Positions 52,159 to 61,000 of a stretch of DNA of 64,000 nt are shown one piece after another. Below the pieces are notes generated by a model that saw nothing but the letters and a program-made list of their open reading frames with translations, had not been told where the DNA came from and searched no databases. Both the position numbers and the translations under genes were made by a program. The stretch is from Chloroflexota bacterium. Its GTDB lineage: Bacteria > Chloroflexota > Anaerolineae > Aggregatilineales > J027. The stretch covers positions 86,165-150,164 of the forward strand of contig QMIT01000009.1 of the NCBI GenBank assembly GCA_024434115.1. The letters run 5' to 3'. Position 1 is the stretch's first letter, and each line of letters starts with the position of its first letter.

Positions 52159-52917
52159 CTAACGCCGTGCCAGCCAATGAATCATCTGACGCCAAAAGGC
52201 CGAATAGTGTGACCAGTGGACAAAATCACCTGCCCAATGCGGCGCAAAATCCGACGCAAAAATGGCGGTACGGCCCTGTCCATATTCCCAACACGCGATA
52301 AACGGGTCGCCTTGATAACTGGCAACCTGCGTCGCACCCACCTTGAGGGTCAATCGGTTATAGCCGCACAGTGTCCAATCCGCCTCATCCCACGCCAGAT
52401 TTTGGACGATGGGGTGGTCGGGGAGATCAATTTGAAAGCGAAAACCCTGTACCACCTCCACCCGATCATCATGACGGGCGATGTTCACGGGTAGCAAAGT
52501 TTCGATAGGGGTATCAAACCAGCGGGCAATCCCATTTAGGCCTGCGAAGGAGAGATAACCCCCAACCATGAGAAATCCACCGCCCTGTTCCACAAAATCG
52601 CGCACCATGCCGATGCGATCAGGCCCAAGCGGATAGGTGTAGGGTGGGGTTAGGCCGGGGTAAAAAATCATGGAATTGAAACCGACATCGCTAAAAATCA
52701 CGACATCGTATTGACCCAATTCGGCGGGGGTGGTAGGAAATTCAGTGGCAACACCGTGCGGGGTAATGTGCCGGACTTCGACAGATGGCTCATTTGCCAT
52801 TGCCTCTCGAAACCAGCGTCCATTGTCATTGAAATACGACTGCTCAATGACATCTGCCCCAACCAGATAGCGGTTTAGCACCACCTCTGAATCTCCAACA
52901 TACAATACTCGTATCAT
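52159..52917 (-). CDS. Class I glutamine amidotransferase-like protein
   Basis: 252 residues from ATG 52915-52917. The fold is a flavodoxin-like GATase domain: IRVLYVGDS, YDVVIFSDVGFNS, GGGFLMVGGYLSF and ASDFAPHWAGDFVHWSHY. No catalytic Cys is evident in the nucleophile-elbow (GGYLSF), so it is likely a non-enzymatic or DUF1355-type member. A GGGGTGG ribosome-like sequence sits just upstream; the ATG at 52929 is an alternative start. Function unknown. Confidence 0.8.
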   Translation of the reverse strand: MIRVLYVGDSEVVLNRYLVGADVIEQSYFNDNGRWFREAMANEPSVEVRHITPHGVATEFPTTPAELGQYDVVIFSDVGFNSMIFYPGLTPPYTYPLGPDRIGMVRDFVEQGGGFLMVGGYLSFAGLNGIARWFDTPIETLLPVNIARHDDRVEVVQGFRFQIDLPDHPIVQNLAWDEADWTLCGYNRLTLKVGATQVASYQGDPFIACWEYGQGRTAIFASDFAPHWAGDFVHWSHYSAFWRQMIHWLARR

Positions 52918-52941
52918 ATGCCACCCCATGCCTAACTGGTT

Positions 52942-54810
52942 TTAGTTAATCGGCTCCATGAAATAGCCTTCCGAATCACCTTCTGCTGACCAGCCAATCG
53001 TCCCGTTGGTCAGTTGGATTTGATACCATGTATAACGTCCGCCTGTGCAATCCGGGCCGCCAATTACAATAAACTGCGTACCTTCTGGCATTTCCAACAG
53101 GAACGCGCCATTGGGGGTCGAGCGTACTCGCAGTGGCTGTCCATCCGTAAAGGCAACCTGACCACGACCACCAACGGCCATGCGGGTAGCAGGTGTATTG
53201 GGGCAGACCACCGCACCACCAATGGTGCCGGGGAGGGTAATTTCCGTCAAGGCAAAGGTACTGCCGGGAGGTGTGACCCACGCCAGTTGCACCTCTTGGG
53301 GTTGAACGGGCTGCCATAGGATTGTGCCAGTGGTTGGATTCGCCGTGAGATGGGATGAGACCACCCCATCGGCGTTGACGCTCAAGAATCCAGTCGGGGT
53401 GCCTAATACATCCAGAATGGTATTGGGCAGCGGGGCAATTGTGCGGTTGGACATGGCGAGGGCGTTCCATGTGGTGACAAAATCTTCTCCCGATGAGGCA
53501 AACATCGCCAATGCACCATTAGCAGCCCATTTGGTATCAAAGTGATATTTGGTCGCATCCGTCAACAAAATTTCCGTTCCAGCGGATGTTGTTTGGGCTA
53601 CCGAGTTAAATGATGTGAACGGGCCATTGGCAGGCAAAACGGGCGCGGTGGTATTTTCATAGACATGGAGGACAGCCTCATTCGTGGGCAAAACATCTTG
53701 GGTAGTATGGTTATAGGCGCTGACTTCGACTGCATTGGCGTTCGGATGCCAGTTCAGTGTATCAAGTGTAGGGCCGCCCTCGGTACCCGCCGGAGTCAAT
53801 TGGAAATGTAGGGAGTCATTGCCGAAATAGACCGTCGTCGGGAAAAACGTCCCGGCAGGTGCGGCAATGGATGGAAGTTGACTTGCCAATGCGGTTACGG
53901 TGGGGGTGCTGTACAGTAATTGATAGAGGGCATTGCCTGTTGCGGTATCAAAGACCACCATCTTCCATCCGGCGTTTGCCAGCCCAAAGCCCGTATAAAA
54001 ACCGACGACGTATTGGGAGGAAGTTGGGTTAAAGACATAGGGGGATTTGACAACGGCCCCATAACGTGCCCCAAGATGGATTTCTTCACTCGGTCCCGCT
54101 TGGTAGACGCTGATGAATGTGGCGGTTGCCAATGAATAGAGGCCAATGGCTTCGACCCCACCTTGCACCCTAGCGGCGATCAGCATATGGCGACCATCAC
54201 GTGAAAAGGCCACTTGTGGAGAATAGCCTTCCTCTGCGATTTCATTCGGTAGCTTGGGGCGGGCAATGCGGGCCTGTTCGCCGTTAGGGTTGAGCAGAAT
54301 CAACTGTTCGGTCTCGCCATATTGATAAACCCACGCATACCATTGGGCTTGGGGCAATTCTTTGACCGTAGTCGGCGCATTCACGGTTCCAACGGCAGGT
54401 GTGCTGACTCCCGGCGGCACGGTAATGCCAACACTGCGTGGATCAGGCCGACCATTGACACACAAGATTACGATTAGACCGTCGGCACTGACGCGATAGT
54501 TATATTCCGGGCCGTCCAACGGAAATTGGATGTCAACGTCATAGCCGCGAATCGTTTGTTGAGTATAGGCCTGCCCTTCGGCGGGGCAGTCTAGGCTGGC
54601 GTCGTTATAAATTCTTTCGACCCAATCATAAAAAGAGTTTTGGGGGGTGACTTCTTGACCCAACACCACACTCAGGTTTGCCATCGCTTTCAGGACATAA
54701 TCCGGGGGCGGGTCGGATTGGGCGTGGGTCCGGGTAAGGGGGAGTACGGTTAAACACAGGCTCAGTAAAAGGGTTATCCGTAGTAGGGTGGGGAGTAATT
54801 TGCGCTGCAT
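52942..54810 (-). CDS. Secreted protein with DSSLGCP-like domain and C-terminal SH3-like domain
   Basis: 622 residues. Signal peptide (after THA), then a domain (about 35-120) with Asp-Ala-Ser-Leu-Asp-Cys-Pro ... Gly-Tyr ... Ile-Leu-Cys that mirrors the protein at 24422. The middle is beta-rich. Residues about 560-620 form a bacterial SH3-like domain (LRVRSTPNGAFLLEMPEGTQF ... WYQIQLTNGTIGWS pattern), often used for cell-wall binding. GAGGAGG ribosome site. Probably surface-exposed. Confidence 0.78.
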   Translation of the reverse strand: MQRKLLPTLLRITLLLSLCLTVLPLTRTHAQSDPPPDYVLKAMANLSVVLGQEVTPQNSFYDWVERIYNDASLDCPAEGQAYTQQTIRGYDVDIQFPLDGPEYNYRVSADGLIVILCVNGRPDPRSVGITVPPGVSTPAVGTVNAPTTVKELPQAQWYAWVYQYGETEQLILLNPNGEQARIARPKLPNEIAEEGYSPQVAFSRDGRHMLIAARVQGGVEAIGLYSLATATFISVYQAGPSEEIHLGARYGAVVKSPYVFNPTSSQYVVGFYTGFGLANAGWKMVVFDTATGNALYQLLYSTPTVTALASQLPSIAAPAGTFFPTTVYFGNDSLHFQLTPAGTEGGPTLDTLNWHPNANAVEVSAYNHTTQDVLPTNEAVLHVYENTTAPVLPANGPFTSFNSVAQTTSAGTEILLTDATKYHFDTKWAANGALAMFASSGEDFVTTWNALAMSNRTIAPLPNTILDVLGTPTGFLSVNADGVVSSHLTANPTTGTILWQPVQPQEVQLAWVTPPGSTFALTEITLPGTIGGAVVCPNTPATRMAVGGRGQVAFTDGQPLRVRSTPNGAFLLEMPEGTQFIVIGGPDCTGGRYTWYQIQLTNGTIGWSAEGDSEGYFMEPIN

Positions 54811-54910
54811 AGGCTGTACCTCCTCGGGGTTGCCACAAATTGGGAAATATCAGGGGTCATGTTTATGTCGAGAACCCAAACCATTTCGGTTCGTAGATCA
54901 AGCAAAGACC

Positions 54911-54916
54911 ATTATA
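54911..54916 (-). promoter_or_regulatory. Possible -10 element of the secreted SH3-like gene
   Basis: ATTATA on the plus strand reads TATAAT on the minus strand, about 100 bp upstream of that start. No convincing -35. Confidence 0.3.
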
Positions 54917-54950
54917 GCGAACAAAAGATAGCGATTCTAACGAGAATTGA

Positions 54951-54978
54951 TTGCAGTCGTCGCTAAATGTCGTACAAT
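54951..54978 (+). promoter_or_regulatory. Possible promoter of the SpoIIAA-like gene
   Basis: TTGCAG (54951-54956), 16-bp spacer, TACAAT (54973-54978), about 100 bp upstream of 55081. Confidence 0.45.
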
Positions 54979-55080
54979 CAAAATACCAAACAAAAATTTT
55001 GTGGAATATTTCTCAGTTTAACGACGTAGCACCCGTAGGATTGCGGATACGGAAAAGTATATTTTGGTGGGAGCAACTTC

Positions 55081-55515
55081 ATGAACACTGGATTAAATTC
55101 GACCAACAGCGAGCCGAGGGAAATTGCCCCCGGACTAACACAAGAATGGCTGCATGGGGGACAGGTTGAGTTTTTTAAATTGACCGACGCCACCCGTGAA
55201 AGCGTTGACGCATGGATTGATACTGCCCTTGAAACATTGGCACAGTGGCCCGCCAATCGCCCCTATTATGGCCTTGTGCAAATGACGCTCTCAGCCGCCC
55301 ATGTGATTATGGTCAATGGGTTTGCCCGCCAACGCATTGAGGAATTGGCAAAGGCCTTTCCGTCTATCGGGGGGTATCAGGCAATTTTGCTGCCACGCAT
55401 GGTCATGAAGAATGTCTCAGGGTTTGTAGAGCGCCTATTTGAAGGATCAAATCGTCCACCCCAACTATTCTACGATATGGATTATCTGTTTGCGTGGCTC
55501 GATGAGCAGCTTTAG
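55081..55515 (+). CDS. SpoIIAA/STAS-like protein
   Basis: 144 residues, alpha/beta. The C-terminal half resembles SpoIIAA-like regulators: RIEELAKAFPSIGGYQAILLPR and the terminal FYDMDYLFAWLDEQL, similar to the closing helix of that family. The phospho-acceptor serine of true anti-anti-sigma factors is not identifiable. A link to the SpoIIE phosphatase at 6618 is speculative. Followed by a strong terminator. Confidence 0.65.
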   Translation: MNTGLNSTNSEPREIAPGLTQEWLHGGQVEFFKLTDATRESVDAWIDTALETLAQWPANRPYYGLVQMTLSAAHVIMVNGFARQRIEELAKAFPSIGGYQAILLPRMVMKNVSGFVERLFEGSNRPPQLFYDMDYLFAWLDEQL

Positions 55516-55565
55516 CCGCCCCAGAGCGCTGGTGTGCAAAAATATCGGTTAAAGGGTATAGTAAA

Positions 55566-55602
55566 AAGCACTGACAAATGGCTCAGTGCTTAATTGTTTT
55601 TT
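55566..55602 (+). terminator. Terminator after the SpoIIAA-like gene
   Basis: AAGCACTGA (55566-55574) and TCAGTGCTT (55583-55591), perfect 9 bp, then AATTGTTTTTT. Confidence 0.88.
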
Positions 55603-55714
55603 GGCCTAAACACATCCATCGCCTTCGCGTACTATTTTCGCGCCGTATCTATTTTGATTACAATTGTAAATAACTCTGGCACCTCACTGGCAATTTTCGA
55701 GTAAACAGACCATT

Positions 55715-57973
55715 ATGGCTGACCAACCAAACGTTCAAGCAACATATGAAGAGGCAATGAACACGGGCCATGCGGCTGCGTGGGATCAGAACTGGGAGAA
55801 GGCAATCGGGGCCTATATGATGGCTGTCCGGGCCAAGCCCAACGATCCGGCTGCCCATAATAGCTTGGGACTGGCACTGTTACAGGCCCGTCGCTTACAG
55901 GACGCGCTCAAAATTTATGAGCGTGCCCACGCCCTTGACCACGATGACCCCGTGCCATTGGAAAAAAGTGCCGACGTCTTGGAGCGTCTCGGACGCCTGC
56001 AAGATGCCGCCCAACAGTATATGACGGTGGCCGAACTCTATCTGGCACAACATGACCTTGAGAAGGCCATCAGCAATTGGGAGCGGGCGACCCGCGTGAC
56101 CCCCGGCCTGATTAAAGTGCATCAAAAATTAGCACTGGCCTATGAACGCACCGGCGACAAAAAACAAGCCGTGCGCGAATATCTCACATTGGCTGGCAAT
56201 TTTCAGCGTATTGGCAAGGCCGACACTGCAATCCAAGCGGTGGAGCGGGCACTGCGACTTGAACCCAAGAATCCACAGGCACTCAATGCGTTACAGGCCC
56301 TTCGCTCTGGGGCGGAGTTGACCCGCGAAGCCACTGATGACCGTCTGAGAATGAAGGACATCGAAGCGGTAGACGCCTTTGAAGCCGACCCCTTTGCGGC
56401 GATGACATTGGAGGCGACACAGGCCGACCCGCGTGGCCCAATTGGTGAGGCGGTGGAACTGGCGTTGGAGCAGTTGGCAACCGATATTTTCAGCAATGAA
56501 ATGATGATGATGCAGCAAAGTGGCATGAACGTCATTCAGGCCATTGAATATCACCGTCAAGGTGCAATTGAGGAAGCGATTGGGGCCTATCAGCGGGCGG
56601 AATCGGTGGGTGTGAACTTCCCGGCGCTGTTTATGAATATTGGGGATTTGATGATACAGCGCGAACGATGGAAGGAAGCCATTAGCTATCTGGAACGGGT
56701 ACAAAATGCGCCGCAGTTGATGGCGGGGGCCAATCATGGGCTTGGAATCGCCTATAAAGAATTGGGCAAGACCCGACAGGCGACTACCTGTTTGATTAAG
56801 ACCATGCAGTTGGTTGATATGAAGATGGCAATTAGCCAAGATGAAGCGGGTCAATTGGGCGCGGTCTATGACCAACTGCTGAATCGCTGTCGCAATGCCG
56901 ATGAAAAGACCCTCTCCGCTATGAATCAGCGGTTTTTTGGTCTATTGACAGGCCGCGATTGGAAGCAGCGGGTTGAACTTACCCGCCACCAATTGGAAGA
57001 TGCCATTACCGACGACCCTGAACGCTTACTCGATGTGGCGTCGGTCAGCCCAGAAATCATCCAAGCCATGAACCGCATTGACAGCTATATGAACAACCGC
57101 CGTTATATTTTGGCGCTGGATGAGGCTTTTAATGTCGTTTCCAAGGAACCCGATTACCTAGCGGCCCATCTGAAAATCGGGCAAGTTCTTGTCCAGATGA
57201 ACCGTGTCCATCAGGCCATCGAAAAATACAACCTTATCGCCGAAACCTATATCGCACGTGGCAACAAAGCACGGGCGGGCGAAATCTTAAATGAAGTGAT
57301 CAAGATTGCACCGATGGACATTCGACTGCGCCAAACCTTCATCGAATTTTTGGAGGAAGATGAGAAATGGCCGGAGATTTTGGAGCAGTATATTAGCCTT
57401 GCTGACGCCTATTTTGAATTGGGCGACCATAGCAATTCCCGCACGACCTATAACCAAGCGATTCAATTGGCCCAGCGGATTGGGGCAGATAAATCGGTGG
57501 TGATTAAGATTTTGCACCGACTGGCTGATCTCGATATGACACGCCTCGAAATGCGTGGGGCGTTCCGTAATTATGAAAATATCAAGAATCTCAACCCTGC
57601 CGACGAAAAAGCCCGCAAGATGTTGATTGAACTCAATTTCCGACTGAGCGATCCTGCCGGGGCTATTCGTGAGTTAGACGCGCTGTTGCAACATTATGCC
57701 AAAGAACGGAATGGGCGGGCGATTTTGGAACTGTTGGAAGGGTGGGTAGATAAACGACCCAATGATGAGGGTGTCCGGTCACGCTTGGCGGCGGTCTATC
57801 AACAAATCAAGCGCAACAAAGAGGCCTTGGAGCAACTGAATGCGCTGTTAGAATTGCAGTTGAACAATGGTCGCCACGCCGATGCCTGCCAGACCATTAA
57901 ACGAATTTTGCCTTTACAACCCCCGCAGCAGCAGCATTATCTTAATTTGATGCAGCAGCTTGGGTGTGGTTGA
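55715..57973 (+). CDS. TPR-repeat protein
   Basis: 752 residues, soluble, no signal peptide. Tandem tetratricopeptide repeats occupy about 15-200, 285-370 and 450-750 with typical Ala-Gly-Trp-Tyr spacing (NSLGLALLQARRLQDALKIY; LALAYERTGDKKQAVREY). A less regular stretch (about 205-285) is acidic and Met-rich. It likely scaffolds partners; the next gene (STAND-TPR) starts 32 bp downstream and the Ser/Thr kinase follows, so a common complex is plausible. Confidence 0.9.
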   Translation: MADQPNVQATYEEAMNTGHAAAWDQNWEKAIGAYMMAVRAKPNDPAAHNSLGLALLQARRLQDALKIYERAHALDHDDPVPLEKSADVLERLGRLQDAAQQYMTVAELYLAQHDLEKAISNWERATRVTPGLIKVHQKLALAYERTGDKKQAVREYLTLAGNFQRIGKADTAIQAVERALRLEPKNPQALNALQALRSGAELTREATDDRLRMKDIEAVDAFEADPFAAMTLEATQADPRGPIGEAVELALEQLATDIFSNEMMMMQQSGMNVIQAIEYHRQGAIEEAIGAYQRAESVGVNFPALFMNIGDLMIQRERWKEAISYLERVQNAPQLMAGANHGLGIAYKELGKTRQATTCLIKTMQLVDMKMAISQDEAGQLGAVYDQLLNRCRNADEKTLSAMNQRFFGLLTGRDWKQRVELTRHQLEDAITDDPERLLDVASVSPEIIQAMNRIDSYMNNRRYILALDEAFNVVSKEPDYLAAHLKIGQVLVQMNRVHQAIEKYNLIAETYIARGNKARAGEILNEVIKIAPMDIRLRQTFIEFLEEDEKWPEILEQYISLADAYFELGDHSNSRTTYNQAIQLAQRIGADKSVVIKILHRLADLDMTRLEMRGAFRNYENIKNLNPADEKARKMLIELNFRLSDPAGAIRELDALLQHYAKERNGRAILELLEGWVDKRPNDEGVRSRLAAVYQQIKRNKEALEQLNALLELQLNNGRHADACQTIKRILPLQPPQQQHYLNLMQQLGCG

Positions 57974-58005
57974 TGGGTTGCTAACCGACTTAACCATTCA
58001 AATTT

Positions 58006-61000
58006 ATGAGTACACAGAGGCCAATCCCTGAGCTACCACCCTTTACGCCCCGCCTAGAGGGATTTCGCATCGAAGAATTTCATCACCAATCGCTGGCGTT
58101 GCTGAATTTTCCAATCGAACATGACCAAGCGGCACTCGATGTCGCCGCTTTTCGAGTAGACCCACCTGCGCCACCCCCCGAACCCCCGATTCCCTATTTG
58201 CAGTCGGTGTGGTATCCCAAGCCGATTCGCGGGGTACGCGATTGGGCGCTGGGTCAATTAATCCCGCCGCGTTCCCCCCAGATTATCGGCAAAACCCGCA
58301 CCGCCGATGTGCAACGGGCCATCCGTCCGCTGGTTGGCAATAAAGGCCCGGTCATCATTCAAGGTGAGCCGGGGATGGGCAAAACGACCCTACTGGCTCA
58401 TATCGCTGGACACGAACGCACCCGCCAGCGCTATCGCCGTATCTGGTGGTTTGATGACCCACAGCGGGTAACGCAGGGCCTTGCATTGGCGTTGAACCTG
58501 CCAACTGTCCTGACCGAAAGTGATGTCACCACCAAATGCGCCATGTTAAACGCGGCGTTGGATGAAAATACGCTGGTGGTGGTGGATAATGTCCATCCTG
58601 ATGATTTGGAATGGCTGACCACGCTCTCCATTCAGCTACTGGTCGGCGTCGAGATGACCCCGGATGAACCCACTGACAGTGAAGATGCTCCGCCCGAACC
58701 CGAAAATGTAATTACTCTGCGTGCCCTGCCGCAACCCGATGCGCTGGAATTATTGGCGGAGGTGTGTGGGATAGATAAAGACGGTATGCGGGGGCAGATG
58801 CGGGCATGGATGACCCATATCACCCGTTTGTTGGGGGGGCATCCACTGGCGTTGATGATTGCTGGGGCGCTGTTCCGCGAGGATGGCCTGCCAATGGAAC
58901 GTTTGGTGGCTTTGTTTAGTGACCGGATTGTGCCGGAAACCCCCAATCCTCAAGTGGCCTTAGATTTGACGATTGACGCTCTATCCAGTGAATACAATGA
59001 TTTACTGCTGGCAATGGGCACGCTTCCACCGTCTGGGGCTTCTTTTGAGGCCATTCTAGCCACCGCGAAGATTGAAGGCGTAATCGCAGGGTATCGGGGG
59101 TTGGCTTTTCTTGCCAAACGCGGCTTAATCCATCATGATACCCGCATCGGCGAAAAATATGTGGCGCATCCGATGGTGTGGGAGCGCATGGCAAATGCCA
59201 CCCCCCATAAAGCAGGCAATCCTTTTGGGGATCGCTTGCGAAATTGGGTCACGTCGTTGGCTCGCCGCCACAGCCAAGATGCCGTGCAGTTGTATCGGGC
59301 ACAAAGCGAAATCCTGTACACACTCGATATGGCAAAGACGTATCGGCTAGATGAGGTGGCGAATAAGCTGAATACCTCGCTTGCTGCTTATTTCCGCGAA
59401 TATGCCCCTGAATATTTTAGTGATGATCTCGCCACGCCTGCATTGATTGGAGATCGAGCCAAAGCTGCGGCGGTGTTAACACGCGGGATTGCCCTGCTCA
59501 ACGACAATAAATTGGACGAGGCGGCTGAAACACTGAAAGAGGCTTATAAACTTGCTGAAAATCATGGCTCAGACCATGAACTGGCCGAAGTGCTGGTTGC
59601 CCTCGCGCGTTATGCCGACGCCCTGAACGACATCCCCGCCGCCATCCAATGGCTGGAAAAAGCGGGTAAGCTGACCTATGAACTAAAAGCCGAAAATTCG
59701 CTCGATATTATTCGGATGGGACTGGCGATTGTTTATCGTAAGGCGGGTCGGCTAAAAGAGGCCCTCGCGGTTTTGGATGAGGTGGAAGGGAGTGCTGCCG
59801 AACGCGCCAGAATTCACCGCACGGCTAAACAATGGGATTTGATGATTCAGGCGATGGAAGAGGCGGGGGATTTGTCGCCCTATTCGCGGGCTGATGGCTA
59901 TTTGCAGGCCGGACGCTATGCCGAGGCGTTGGGCGCGATTGCCGATGAACATGACAGCCGCAGTGCCTATCTACGCGCCGTGATTTATCATCTCAATGGG
60001 GATTTGGAAACGGCTATTCGGGGATATGAAACCGCACTTGAGATGTTCCCCTCGCGTGACCAATATCGCGTTGAAGCCCTAATTGGCATGGGAATTAGCT
60101 ATGTCCAGCAGGATAATCGGGAGCAGGGCGAAAAGACGTTTATCCAAGCGCTTGATAATATCCCAACCCTGCGAAAACCCAACCCGCTGTTACACGGCAA
60201 AACGCTGATGTTGTTGGGGGCGCTGCGATTGCTGGATGAGGATTTCAACAAAGCGATTGAATATAGCAATCAGGCTCTCGAAATTTTGGGGAAAGCCTCA
60301 GCAGAAAGTGTGCATCGGGAATCCGCAGACGCCTATCGCACCTTAGGGCGGGCCTATTGGCGTAAAAACAATAAAACTCAAGCGCTTACCGCGTTCCAAA
60401 ATGAGGCGGAACATGTGCAAAGTATGGTAGTGCGGGATGATAAACGCATCGGGATTGCACTGCATCATCTGGCTGAGGCCTATTATGCCAGTGGCGAAGT
60501 AGAACGGGCCATTGGCAATTATCGGCGGGCGCTGACTCATTTGGATGCCCAAACCGAGCCTCTGAGTTATTTTATTACCCAAGTTGCGCTGCATAAGGTC
60601 TTGTTCGACGAAGACCGTTTTGCGCCAGCGTTGGAGGTCAGCCAAGCCGCCATTGACCACCTCAACAAGCGCCCGCCAGCCGATGTGCAGCATATGGGGT
60701 ATATGTTGTGTATGCACTCGCGCACCGAGCAGAAATTGGGGCGGGCAGTGCAAGCCGAAACGACTTTTGGCAAATGGCAGAGTGTATTGGCAGGTCGCAG
60801 TGACGCCATCCGTGACCCCAAACGCCCCCAATTAACTCTCTTGGCCCTCGCGTTGGCTGCCCGTAGTTTGATTGCCAGCCGCCGACCTGACGAAGCCGTG
60901 CCATTGGCGGAAGGTGCGGTGATGCTGGGTGAGAAATATTACCCCAGTACCCCGATTGCATGGAGTGTGCGCCGCGATTTGGGACAGGCCTATTTGGATT

